The position numbers were made by a program, and so were the translations under genes. The notes under the pieces were generated by a model. The model was given only the letters and a program-made list of their open reading frames with translations, had not been told where the DNA came from and did not search any database. A stretch of DNA of 64,000 bases from positions 310,001 through 374,000 of the forward strand of contig UWYS01000010.1 of the NCBI GenBank assembly GCA_900291925.1. Reading direction: 5' to 3'. Shown piece by piece: positions 11,510 to 20,669 of the stretch. The DNA is from Thecaphora thlaspeos (Eukaryota > Basidiomycota > Ustilaginomycetes > Urocystidales > Glomosporiaceae). The first letter of the stretch is position 1. Every line of letters begins with the position of its first letter.

Positions 11510-11938
11510 CTACTGCGGCTGCGGCGATTGGTTGGAGTCGACAACACCGTCATTCGCACTTGGACGGACCAAGATGCCGAACGTGCCAGCTGCCTCTTTG
11601 CAGGCCATCTTGACTTGACTGTGCAACCTCTCTGACCTCGGGATGAGCGGAATGCAAGTCTGCGGTAGGGCATAGGTGTTGTTGATCTTGTCGTAATCGT
11701 CCTGGGCGTTGCAGTGGATTATCTCGGAGATCGACTCGACTCGATCACGCATGTCGTAGCAAATGGCCAATTCAATGTTGTTAAACCAGAATAGAGTAAT
11801 GGCTATTGCGGGTTGAGATGGGCCGTCGCGGCGATCGAGGTGCTTGCTGTTCAGCATCACCGCACCGAAGGCGGAAGAGGTGGTCGAGAGGGATAGGAGG
11901 ACGGAGGTGAAGAGGAAAAGCACCGTGGAGAGACGCAT
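11510..11938 (-). CDS. Small secreted protein, candidate effector
   Basis: A single exon of 142 residues. The N-terminus has a textbook signal peptide: MRLSTVLFLFTSVLLSLS followed by a small-residue region (TTSSAFGA) suited to signal peptidase cleavage at about residue 25. A dibasic RR follows at about residue 36 (LDRRDGPS), a possible Kex2-like site. The mature part has four cysteines (in LAICYD, IIHCNA, QTCIP, MACKE), an even number that could form two disulphides, and one NNT sequon. I recognise no family. Small size, secretion signal and lack of a recognisable domain fit the operational definition of a fungal effector candidate, but a wall or extracellular protein is equally possible. A TATA-like element lies about 330 bp upstream. 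Confidence 0.65.
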   Translation of the reverse strand: MRLSTVLFLFTSVLLSLSTTSSAFGAVMLNSKHLDRRDGPSQPAIAITLFWFNNIELAICYDMRDRVESISEIIHCNAQDDYDKINNTYALPQTCIPLIPRSERLHSQVKMACKEAAGTFGILVRPSANDGVVDSNQSPQPQ

Positions 11939-13421
11939 TGTGGACGGGCAGGTGGGAAGAGGTGCAGGTGCAGCTGAAGTAGGTTAGGTGTGGCTCGAGC
12001 TTAGCTGGTGATTGCGGTAGACGCTGCGTCGTTCTTGAGATTTCGGAGGTAAGATGGACGGTCGCTGAACCGCGACTGATTGTAGCGACCGGTTGGGTTA
12101 CGATGGAAGAAGATATCGCAGAGGCAAGAGGAATGGGTAGTGAGCTTTGGAGGACGAGGCTGATGGAATGCCTCTCTCTCTTGGGGAAGCTAGATCAAGG
12201 AGCTTTTGGTTGAGTGGGAGGGAGGGGGAGGGGCGCCCAGAACCGTCCGGTCCCCTCTCGTCGCCTCTTTATACGAGCCTTGCTTCTTCTCCCCCCACTC
12301 CTCATCTCACCGCCCTCGGTCGGTTGCTACGATCCGAATGCTACCTTGTTCACCGAGGTGGGTGGGTTTCTGTGACTGTAGGAAGTAAAGTGGGTGAGGG
12401 GGCCGGTTTTCTCTGGAATAGGAGTCAAGAATGCAATACGGTTGGCGACGCCCCGATGGGCGGTGGGTGCACGAAACCTCTTTGTTTGTCTCGAGGGTGG
12501 GTGGGGGTCGACGCTTTTGCTCATTTCAGCCCGACAGGGCTGGCAGCTGGGTTCTGTGCGCCACGATAGCGGAGAAGGTGATGCCAGAGGGTCTCTCGCA
12601 AGCAGCAACGACCCCACCATGGGATGCAGCCGTCTAATGGAGCACAATGCCGTGGCCCGATTGAGGCAGGCGGCCCGATCCAATACCGCGCTCCCTCAAA
12701 GTTGGCTGAGAGGGCAGCCCACGACGTCGGCGTGATCCAATTGCATGAAAGATGCCGTCTCGATTCGTCCAGGGGTATGACGACGATGTTTGGATGTCAG
12801 TGGCCGCGTGTTGAGCTGGACGAGAGCGAGAAGTGGCGAGTGACATAGGTCGTGTACCTGCAACAGCCGCGACCCACCCCGACTCGCTCATCGCACACCA
12901 CTTGCCACCAGGCCTCGACGACGGTGCCAGCAGCGAGCAGCAGACGGCGAGGAAGGAGGTGGGGGTTCATATGTGATGCTATCTCATGGTCGTGCTATCT
13001 AGGAGGCCGAAGCAGCGAGCGTAGGTACAGTAGGGTAGGATAGGCTCGACAGCGAGACCTGAGGGTAATGATGTACTGCCCGCCAATCTGCGACTCCGGG
13101 ACGAGGTGATGATGGTGACGACCTGAGACATCAACGGGCATCCAGCGACACTGGCTGGCGTGAGCTGGTTGAGATCGCGCGGTCAACATGTGAAAGAAGA
13201 GCCTCCATTGGAAACAGATCTCCAAAGCGAGGGGGAACCGGTGAGGGCTGCCGCTCGCGACGTACGGCAGCCGCTGCTCCACACCTCGCCCCGCCTTGGA
13301 ACCCTCTGGCTGCCTTGACGTAGTTGGCCAAGGCCCGGCTGGACCAGTCTTTCGATGCCTTTCCTGCGCCGCGCAAAAAGGTGAAGAGAGAGAGAGGACC
13401 TTTCGCTTGTTGCGGGGTAGT
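11939..13421. other. Intergenic region upstream of the secreted-protein gene
   Basis: Presumed promoter and 5'UTR of the minus-strand secreted-protein gene, then sequence without a credible frame up to the MITE. Contains the TATA-like element at 12267-12273 and a TACAGTA motif near 13026. Confidence 0.45.
12267..12273 (-). promoter_or_regulatory. TATA-like element (TATAAAG) for the secreted-protein gene
   Basis: TATAAAG reads on the minus strand 329 bp upstream of the ATG at 11938. This would imply a 5'UTR of roughly 300 nt, with or without an intron. Weak evidence. Confidence 0.3.
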
Positions 13422-13423
13422 TA

Positions 13424-13500
13424 ACGCGTTTCCCTGGGAATCCGGCCTCGAAATCTACTCGTCGGCCTTCCTCACCACCACCACCACCACCCTTGCCGTC
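13424..13500 (+). repeat. Left terminal inverted repeat of the MITE
   Basis: 77 bp, near-identical to the reverse complement of 13817-13887. It contains a longer ACC run than the right arm, suggesting microsatellite drift after insertion. Confidence 0.85.
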
Positions 13501-13515
13501 TTCTTTGACGGCAAG
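13492..13515. repeat. Subterminal hairpin in the MITE left arm
   Basis: CTTGCCGTC, six spacer bases, then GACGGCAAG: a perfect 9-bp stem. It is absent from the right arm, where CTTGCCGTC is followed by unrelated sequence. Confidence 0.7.
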
Positions 13516-13816
13516 GAAGGCAGCATCAAGCAAGGCAAAGGGCAAAGGCAAAGCGGCTAACGTTGCGCAACCACCGCCTCTAGCACCTGCTGAGCCTGCA
13601 GAGGCACTGCCAGCACCACCCCAACTTGCTGTTGATCCTGCTTCTGCTGGACCAAGCTCTCTTGCCTTGTATGACCCCTGGCTCCTCTTCCCCAACCCAT
13701 CTGGCAGCAGTTCTGGGCCAGGCGAGCAAAGCTGAGCATGTACTATTTGCAGCAAGTGTTGAACTGATTGCAGTGCTTGTCTGGTGTGCTTGACAGAGTG
13801 CAGATGGTGTAGCAGT

Positions 13817-13887
13817 GACGGCAAGGGTGGTGGTGGTGAGGAAGGCCGACGAGTAGATTTCGAGGCCGGATTCCCAGGGAAACGCGT
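13817..13887 (-). repeat. Right terminal inverted repeat of the MITE
   Basis: 71 bp, the reverse complement of the left arm less six bases of ACC repeat. It ends AAACGCGT immediately before the flanking TA. Confidence 0.85.
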
Positions 13888-14134
13888 TACGCACGCTTGC
13901 GAGGTCGCATCGCCGTCTTGAGTCCCGGGCGGCCTTCGCATCGTGCCGACCAGACAGGACGCCAGCTTGGTTGTCGTCGGTTGGCGTTGCAAAGTGCTGG
14001 TGACCATCACGAGACGAGACGAGTCAAGGTCAGGCGGGACAGCCCTCTATAGTCACCGTCTCTGAAGTCACCGTCAGCGGCAAGCAAGCCGAGCTCGCCC
14101 TCCTGCCCCGCTTGGCTTGTGGGTGGGCCCGCTG

Positions 14135-14159
14135 CAGGCAGGCAGGCAGGCAGGCAGGC
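14135..14159 (+). repeat. (GGCA)n tetranucleotide repeat
   Basis: About six GCAG/GGCA units in the OSBP-gene upstream region. A CCTG run of the complementary type occurs at 62032-62053. Confidence 0.85.
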
Positions 14160-14569
14160 GGCTCCTGATCCGCTGCCCCGGCCCTCCCGAACCTAGACAG
14201 GACCAGACTCGACGACGTCGTCTTCCTCTCAATCCCCCTCTCCCTTCCCCTTGGCTTCTTCCTTCGTGCTTTCCTCGTACCATCACCATCCTCGCAGCAG
14301 GAGCAAGAGACTCGCGCACCCTCTCGAGCCTCATCTCTGCACACCTAGCTCCCCCGGCCAGGCCAGATCCACACTCTCTTGATCGACCCGCCCGCCTTCC
14401 TCGTCTCCATCCGCGACACCGCCTCGTTTAAACCTCGGCCCTTTCGCCAGGCTACGCCGCGTTCACTGGTCGCATTGCAGTACAAGCATCGGCTACACCG
14501 CCTCACCGTAAAGCTCCACCTTCGATTGCCCCTCTCAAAGAGGCAGCCCGCGAAGACCGACTCTAAATT

Positions 14570-16922
14570 ATGAGAGGAAAATTTGAGAGCAAGTCGTCCC
14601 ACTCGGGCCGTAGGGGCCCCCAAGACTCCAGGCAGGCCATTCAGGACCTCCAGACCGTATGCACGGGATGGGTCCTCAAGAAGAAGAGGAAGAAGATGCA
14701 GGGTGAGTGCGCAGCGAGACGGAAGAGCGCAAAACACAGCCTCATCACTGACCCTTTGGAGCTGACCATCCCCCTGCTCGACCTTCGTTCCGCCCGAATG
14801 CAGGCTACGCCAAGCGCTTCCTCGCGCTGACGAGCGACGGCCTTCTCACCTACGCAATGGGACCGGACAAGCCTGCCCGCGACTCGATTGAAATCCCGCA
14901 CGCCAGCGTCACCAGCTCAAAGCGCCACGGCACCATCCACGTAGACAGCGGCTCGTCGGTGTTCCACCTCAAGATGCTCAACGACCAGGACTTTGAGCTC
15001 TGGCGCAACAACCTCAAGTCGTTTATCCCAGACAGGCCCGCGGGCGCCATTCAAAAGGTTTACGTCGCCTCTGGCACCGAGCTCGTCGCCGTAGACGTTA
15101 CGCAGATCTTTAACAGCCTCGAGCTGACCGAAAAGCTCATCCGGGACCTCACAAAGCGCTCCGCGTCGCTCAGCGCAAAGGGCTCACAGCAGACAGCGAC
15201 GGGCGCAGTGCTGGGTGCCATCGGGATGAAGAGCAGTGAGTAGAGAGGGCCGTTCGCAGGTGGCGATGAATGAGTTTTTCACGACGAGCTCACCTGCCTT
15301 GCCCCTTGCCCCACGACGTTGAACCGACTCCGCCCACCCTACCTCCTTCAGACGATGATGCGAGCGACGTTGCGGCCCTCACAAACACTGCCGAGCAGCT
15401 CAAGGACGAGTTTGCCAACCTCAAGTACGCAATCGAATCCAAGATTCCGCGTGTCGACGGTGCCGGCGGCACGATGAAGTCGATCAAGTCGAGGCAAGAG
15501 GTCCCCGGGCTCGACGGCGCCTCGAGGTCGAGGCTGAGCGTCAGCTCGCTCGCCACCACTCACACCGACTCGGCCATCTTCTACGATGCCGACAGCAACG
15601 GCGCCGACGAGTACTTCCTCGACGACGAGCAAAAGGACGGTGACACCAGCCGCTCCGACACGAGCGACACCGAGGACACCAACGACGGCGGCGACAGTTC
15701 GCCCGACACCGACGACGCCAGCCAGGACGGGTCGTCGTCGCGCGCCGTCGAGTACCGCAAGAAGCTGCCCGCCAAAGTGTCGGGCGACGAGGTGTCGCTC
15801 TTTTCCATGCTCAAGAAGAACGTCGGCAAGGACCTCTCGACGATCTCATTCCCGGTCTCGTTCAACTGCCCGCTCTCGCTGCTCCAGGCGGCGGCTGAGG
15901 AGTACGAGTACGCGGCCGACCTGCTCGAAAAGGCGGGCAAGACCGAGGACTGGATCGAGCGCATCTGCCTTGTCGGCGCCTTCGCCGTCAGCGGCTACGC
16001 GAGCACCAAGCTGCGCGCGAGCCGGAAGCCGTTCAACCCGCTGCTCGGCGAGACGTACGAGTGCGTGCGCGAGGACAAGCACTTTAAGTTTGTCGCCGAA
16101 AAGGTGGTCCATCAGCCGCCGGTGGTGGCCTCGTACGCTGAGGGCAAGGGCTGGAAGTGCCAGGGCTGGAGCTCGGTCAAGAACAAGTTCTGGGGCAAGT
16201 CGCTCGAGCTGATTCCTGAAGGTTCGACGCGGCTCGAGTTTGGCGACGGCGACGTCTTTAGCTTCCAGAAGCCGTCGTCATTCATGCGCAACCTGCTGGC
16301 GGGCAACAAGTACCTCGAGCACGTCGGCGAGCTGACGGTTACCAACGAGAACACGGGTCAGCGCATCGTGCTCGAGTTCAAAGAAGGGACGATGTGGGGC
16401 GGGTCGGGCAGCCGCAACCAGGTGATGGGGGCGGTGTACGACGCGAACGACAAGGAGGTGACGCAGGTCAAGGGCAAGTGGAGCGACAACCTGAGCCGCC
16501 AGCACGACAAGGAAAACTACCAGGTGCTGTGGGAGGCGGCCGAGATGCCGCCGTACGCCGAAGACTACTACGGCTTCACCTACTTTGCCATGGCGCTCAA
16601 CGAGCTCTCGGCGGACTGCAAGGACGTCATCCCGCCGACCGACTCGCGACTGCGTCCGGACCAGCGCGCGTTCGAGGAGGGCAAGGTGAACGAGGCGGAG
16701 CAGCTCAAGCACAGCCTCGAGGAGGCGCAGCGCGGCCGTCGCAAGCAGCTTCAGAGCGAAGGCCAGGATTACCAGGCGAAGTGGTTCCACAAGGACGTCG
16801 ACCAGCCCGAATGGGTCTATGGCGGCAGCCACGGCGAGGAGTATTTTAAGGCGAGGAAGAAGGCGGCCGAGGAGGGCCAGAAGGAGGCGTGGAAGGAGCT
16901 GCCCAATGTTTTCGACGTCTGA
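14570..16922 (+). CDS. Oxysterol-binding protein-related protein (PH + ORD)
   Basis: Three exons: 14570-14702, 14804-15235, 15352-16922; 711 residues. Both junctions restore frame across GTGAGT donors. Residues about 30-128 form a PH domain (TGWVLKKKRKKMQGYAKRFL ... FELWRNNLKSF). An acidic linker contains an FFAT-like IFYDADS near residue 263, which could bind the ER protein VAP. The OSBP-related lipid-binding domain follows, opening with GKDLSTISFPVSFN and including NPLLGETYE and LEFKEGTMWGG. ORPs exchange sterol, PI4P or phosphatidylserine between membranes. The family fingerprint EQVSHHPP is EKVVHQPP here (about 16099-16122), so the second of the paired histidines that contact the PI4P phosphate in Osh4 is glutamine. 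The protein is shorter than yeast Osh1-Osh3 and lacks ankyrin repeats. Subfamily assignment is uncertain; membership of the ORP family is clear. Confidence 0.92.
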
Positions 16923-17479
16923 AGGGACAGAAGAGGAGGAAGTCGTCGCCGCCGCCGCCATGGAGAGGCGGGGCGGGAAGACGGTGGATGCGCCGTTGCG
17001 ACGGCGGCTTCCTTTTCCTTGTTTGCCCCATGTGGCCGCTCCCTGTTTCCCCCCAGCACCCTCTATCTCGCCTCATGCTCCGTGTTTCCGGTCTCATTCA
17101 CCCTGTTGCGCTCTATATCATGCAAGAATCCTAACACTTGTGTTGTTCCGGTGGTATGGTATGGCTTGATGCTGCGATCCAGAGGTCGATCTGGTCGGAC
17201 GAGGCCATGCCAACGTGAAACCCGGGGCGCGACATAGGGCTGGCCAGAGGGGACGTAGGAAGATATTGAGTCGACGTCTTCCAAGGCAGCACCAACTCGA
17301 GAGACGAGGTTGGTCGCCAAGAGAGAGCAGGAGGAAACAAAGGAAGCATAGATTGTCGGACCCCGCAGGGGGGACGCTGCGAGCTCCCAGCCGACGCCAG
17401 CAAAGACCAAGCAGCGGCCCAAAGGGGAGACCGGTTGCGAGGCAAGGCGGGAGCGGCGCGAGCGACCCCCAATGGGGCG
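16923..17479. other. 3' flank of the OSBP-related gene and junction with the retrotransposon
   Basis: Contains the 3'UTR of the OSBP-related gene and probably the untranslated 3' end of the retrotransposon. I could not find a direct or inverted terminal repeat marking the element boundary. Confidence 0.4.
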
Positions 17480-20059
17480 TCAGAAAGGACGGCGGGCCAG
17501 AGGGAAGAGCCGGGAGGCGACTTCCCGGCGGGGCGGGCCCGCAGCCCTCTCGACGATCTCGAAGATCCCGACGCGCCTAAAAGTCGCACCAGGCGCCACG
17601 CTCGAGGACGAGCGGGCCCGTCGTGGTGCCGTAGAGGGCGGCGACGGCAGTGGCGCGGCGCTCTGAGAGCGGGCGGTCGATGTACTGTCGGAAGCAGTCG
17701 CAGCGCCAGCGGCCCAGCGCGCGGATCGTCTTGGCGGAGGCGCCGCAGTGAGCTGCCCAAGTGGCGGCGCCGCGACGGAAGGAATGGCCAGCGTACGATG
17801 CGGCTGGGATGTTGGAGGCGGTGAGGCAGCGGCGCAGCGTGTCAATGAACGCCTCGCGATCAAAGGGACGGCCCCCAGCAAGAACAAAGAGTGGCTCGTT
17901 GTCGTCCCGGCCGGCGCAAATCGCGCCGAGTGACGTGACGGCGCAAGTGCTCGATCGAATCTGAGGGGTGACAAGTGTAGCGTCTTGGCAGAAAGGGTCT
18001 GTCTTGCTGGCCGGAAGGCGGATGGTGGCGAAGGTGCCGGTCGAGGAGAAGCCGACGTCGCGGACTGCAAGTACCGTGCTCGGGTTGAACGTCGTCCATG
18101 TGACTTCGCCTGCGCGAAGGAAGCAAGCGAAGGCGAGGCAAAAAGCGGCACGGTACATTCGCTGGTCGTGCGGCGAGGTGCAAACGGTCGGCAAGACCCG
18201 GAGGATTTGGCGGAGCGGGAGGTTGATGGGCAACTTGGCCGTGGGGAGCGGTGCGCCGTGGATGCGCCTGAAGCCGTGGACGACGCGCTCAAGCTGGCCG
18301 GAGGTGAACGAGGTTGTTGAAAGGCCGAGGTCGACGTGCCACGACTTGAGGATGCCGATGTTGCTCTTGAGCGTGTTGAACGTCCTCCCGGCCGCAGCGT
18401 GGTCGGCGACCCAATCGACGAGCGCGCGCTCGGTGGCGGGAAAGGGTCGCTGTTGACGGAAGACGCGGGCGACGAATAGATTAAAGGCGGTGACGATGGC
18501 GGGAGTGAGAGCCCGGGTTGAAGGGGCGAGGCCGTTCCAGAGGAGGACGGCTGCGCCTCGGGAGCAGTTGACGGCGGCGAAGAAGGAAGCCGGCGGCTGC
18601 TCTGGCCGGCGCGAGCACGGGCCTGCTTGAAGGTGAGGAGCGCGAACGCTGCGGGGAACTGTTGCTCGACGAAGGAGAATCGGCGACGGGAGAGGGCGTC
18701 AGCAAGCACGTTATCTTCGGACGAGACGCGGACGGGGCGAAGGTTGATGTGGCGCTCAAGGCAGAGCGAGAAGACGGCGCGGAGGAGGGCCTGTGTCGAG
18801 GGGTCGCGTATCGAGCCCTTGAGGAGGCCATACCGCACGTTCTCGTTGTCGACGTGCACGACAACGCGGCGGGGCCCTTCCCAGGCTGGCGAGAAGCGGC
18901 GCAGGGCTTCGAGCATGGCAAGAGCCTCGAGAAAGCGGATGTCGCGCGCGCGATGCTTGCGCGGCAGCTCGTGGCTGAAAGCCGCGGTCGGCGAGTCGGC
19001 GAGGCCGCAGAAGCCGCCAATGTGCCGTTTCGAGGCGTCTGTCCAGACGTGCTCGACAACGAGAGGCGAGGGCTGCAGCAGCGAGACACCGTCCCACTTG
19101 GAGACGGTGTCGAGCCACCACTGCAGTTCGTCCTTGGCGGCGCGGCTGAGGCGGCGGCCAAGAGGGGCGCGGTAATGCGCGCGGACGGCATCGTAAAGGC
19201 GCCGGAGGAAGGCGCGGCCGTGTGGGATGACGCGCGTGACGAACTGCAAGTGGCCTGCGACTTGCTGGAGCTCGTGGAGGGTGGCGCGGCCTCGGGCAAG
19301 GAGGCGGCGGCAGATGGCGAGGATCCGGTCGCGACGGGCGTCGGTGATGGACGCGGTCTGAGCGACCGAGTCGACCTCGATGCCGAGCACCTCGAGTTTG
19401 GTGCGGTCCCAGAACATCTTCTCGCTGATGGTGAAGCCAAGGGCCTTGGCGGCGAGGGCAAGGAGTGAGATTGGGCGGAACGGGTCGGCATCGGCGGCGA
19501 TGGCGCCAAAGAAGTCGTCCAGGTAGTGCGAGAGGTCGGAGTAGGTGGCATTGGTGCCAGGCCGGAGGAGGAAAGAGGCCAGCCAGTGCAGGAACTCGGC
19601 AAAGAGATTGAAGAGCCACGGCGAAGACTTGCCGCCGAAGGCAAGTGCGCACTCCTTGTAGTAGGTCTCTTCGAAGCGGATGCCCATGAGGCGCGAGTCG
19701 GCAAGGCAGACGACGATGTGGCGGAATGCGTCTTGGAGGTCGGCCTTGTAGAGTCGGGCGGACGGATTGTCACGCACAAAATCGAGCAATGCATCTAGAT
19801 TTTCGTAGTGGATACATACAAAAGAATCATCGATGCTTGCATTGACCGAGGGAAGGCGTGTTGCGCGGCGCGGGTACGAGAGGTGGTAGATGGTGCGGCG
19901 TTTGTCCGAGTTGGGCTTTGGGACAACGCCGACCGGGGAGCAGACAAGACGGGCTGCCTCCGCGTCCTCGACACGTTGGAGGCGACCCTCGGCCAGGCGC
20001 GCGTCAATCTCGTGGCGCAGGTGCGCCTCGTCGTCGTCGGTCATAGGCAGGTTGCGCAC
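17480..20059 (-). CDS. Retrotransposon reverse transcriptase-RNase H
   Basis: The minus-strand frame is open from just after a TAG near 20237 down to 17480. Credible protein stops near 18600; the rest (Ser/Pro/Ala/Arg-rich) is a shadow of the recombinase frame. The first ATG is at 20044, but conserved-looking sequence begins upstream (TVGTLHLARWQPFLAIYPD), so the true start is unclear. RT motifs: CSPVGVVPKPNSDKRRTIYH, LYKADLQDAFRHI, FGGKSSPWLFN and the catalytic SHYLDDFFG (YxDD). RNase H follows with its acidic residues in VWTDASKRHIGG, FLEALAMLEAL, VVHVDNENVRYG and EDNVLADALSR. The enzyme would copy the element RNA to DNA and remove the RNA strand. No stop or frameshift is seen in this catalytic part. 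Confidence 0.88.
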   Translation of the reverse strand: MRNLPMTDDDEAHLRHEIDARLAEGRLQRVEDAEAARLVCSPVGVVPKPNSDKRRTIYHLSYPRRATRLPSVNASIDDSFVCIHYENLDALLDFVRDNPSARLYKADLQDAFRHIVVCLADSRLMGIRFEETYYKECALAFGGKSSPWLFNLFAEFLHWLASFLLRPGTNATYSDLSHYLDDFFGAIAADADPFRPISLLALAAKALGFTISEKMFWDRTKLEVLGIEVDSVAQTASITDARRDRILAICRRLLARGRATLHELQQVAGHLQFVTRVIPHGRAFLRRLYDAVRAHYRAPLGRRLSRAAKDELQWWLDTVSKWDGVSLLQPSPLVVEHVWTDASKRHIGGFCGLADSPTAAFSHELPRKHRARDIRFLEALAMLEALRRFSPAWEGPRRVVVHVDNENVRYGLLKGSIRDPSTQALLRAVFSLCLERHINLRPVRVSSEDNVLADALSRRRFSFVEQQFPAAFALLTFKQARARAGQSSRRLPSSPPSTAPEAQPSSSGTASPLQPGLSLPPSSPPLIYSSPASSVNSDPFPPPSARSSIGSPTTLRPGGRSTRSRATSASSSRGTSTSAFQQPRSPPASLSASSTASGASTAHRSPRPSCPSTSRSAKSSGSCRPFAPRRTTSECTVPLFASPSLASFAQAKSHGRRSTRARYLQSATSASPRPAPSPPSAFRPARQTLSAKTLHLSPLRFDRALAPSRHSARFAPAGTTTSHSLFLLGAVPLIARRSLTRCAAASPPPTSQPHRTLAIPSVAAPPLGQLTAAPPPRRSARWAAGAATASDSTSTARSQSAAPLPSPPSTAPRRARSSSSVAPGATFRRVGIFEIVERAAGPPRREVASRLFPLARRPF
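17577..18698 (-). CDS. Retrotransposon tyrosine recombinase
   Basis: The frame is open from 18698 (after a TGA at 18699-18701) to the stop at 17577, about 373 codons. The N-terminal core-binding part reads around LWNGLAPSTRALTPAIV and WVADHAAAGRTF. The catalytic part shows the tyrosine-recombinase residues in order: Arg in FLRAGEVTW, Lys in LPASKTDP, HxxR in GHSFRRGAATWAA, Trp in GRWRCD at the His/Trp position, and the nucleophile Tyr in FRQYIDRP. All are present, so the enzyme may be active. There is no ATG in the early part of this frame, and it overlaps the end of the RT-RNase H frame. Expression would need a ribosomal frameshift from that frame, an internal start or splicing; a mutational frameshift is also possible. 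Confidence 0.85.
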   Translation of the reverse strand, partial: RPLPSPILLRRATVPRSVRAPHLQAGPCSRRPEQPPASFFAAVNCSRGAAVLLWNGLAPSTRALTPAIVTAFNLFVARVFRQQRPFPATERALVDWVADHAAAGRTFNTLKSNIGILKSWHVDLGLSTTSFTSGQLERVVHGFRRIHGAPLPTAKLPINLPLRQILRVLPTVCTSPHDQRMYRAAFCLAFACFLRAGEVTWTTFNPSTVLAVRDVGFSSTGTFATIRLPASKTDPFCQDATLVTPQIRSSTCAVTSLGAICAGRDDNEPLFVLAGGRPFDREAFIDTLRRCLTASNIPAASYAGHSFRRGAATWAAHCGASAKTIRALGRWRCDCFRQYIDRPLSERRATAVAALYGTTTGPLVLERGAWCDF

Positions 20060-20452
20060 GTCGGAGCGGCTAGCGTCGCGAAGCGGGCCGTTGTAGCCAA
20101 GTTTGACGCCGTGACGCAGCGCGCCGGCGAGTTGCTCGGCGAGAGCGCGGTCTGGGTAGATGGCGAGGAAAGGTTGCCATCTCGCGAGGTGGAGCGTGCC
20201 AACCGTAGCTGGCGTCTCGGCGGCGTCGAAGATGGGCTACTCGCAGGTGGTATTGGGCCGAGGGGATGGCGGCGGCTGACCTGCGAGCAAACGAAGGATG
20301 ATGTCGACGCACTCGTCATGCGAGTGCACGTCCGGAAGTCGAGACGGGACGAAGAGGGGTTGCGCCGGCCTCGCCGGGCCTTCGCCGCTATCGGCGGGAT
20401 GCGGATGATGCGCCAGCCTTGCCGGGCCTTCGCCGCTGTCGGCGGGAATCAC

Positions 20453-20576
20453 GTCGATCCTGTTGGAGGCGGGGGCAGCCGTATCGACCCTATTTGCGGC
20501 TGGGGACGCCGTGTCAACCCTGTTGGAGGCCGGGGAAGCCGAGTCAACCCGGTTGGAGGCGGGGGGAGCCGTGGAG
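20453..20576 (-). repeat. Minisatellite of about 33 bp in the Gag-Pol linker
   Basis: On the minus strand it encodes four diverged copies of an 11-residue unit of the type PASNRVDSAS/PAANRVDTAA. A second pair of longer direct repeats (PADSGEGPAR) lies just beyond it toward the RT. Such repeats vary by replication slippage. Confidence 0.75.
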
Positions 20577-20669
20577 AGCGTCACTATTTGAGGCGGTGGG
20601 GGCCGAGTGGCGTCGAGTTGCTCGACGTCGAGTGCGCGCATTGCGCCTGGTGAGGGTAAAGGACTCACC

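Larger units (their letters stand above)
13424..13887. mobile_element. MITE-like element with long terminal inverted repeats and flanking TA
   Basis: The left end (13424-13500, beginning ACGCGTTTCCCTGGGAATCC) is repeated as its reverse complement at the right end (13817-13887). The only difference I see is two fewer ACC units on the right. Both ends are bounded by TA (13422-13423 and 13888-13889), as expected for the TA target duplication of Tc1/mariner-type transposons. Total length is 464 bp and there is no transposase, so this is a non-autonomous (MITE-like) element. The left arm runs into a 9-bp stem hairpin (13492-13515). The 316-bp interior is unrelated to the arms and includes an open frame (13493-13735, Ala/Pro-rich, 80 codons) that may be captured host sequence or chance. 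Confidence 0.8.

Noticed and set aside
13183..14010. 275-codon minus-strand frame spanning the MITE
   Set aside because: It runs through both the terminal repeats and the interior and reads low-complexity sequence. It is better explained by the transposon.
16278..16961. 227-codon minus-strand open frame
   Set aside because: Antisense to the ORD of the oxysterol-binding protein; Leu/Arg/Ala-rich shadow.
18662..19468. 268-codon plus-strand open frame
   Set aside because: Antisense shadow of the reverse transcriptase-RNase H, whose YxDD and RNase H residues are on the minus strand.
18481..19794. 437-codon minus-strand frame inside the retrotransposon
   Set aside because: Same strand but a different frame from the RT; Ser/Pro/Arg-rich with no motif, so a shadow.
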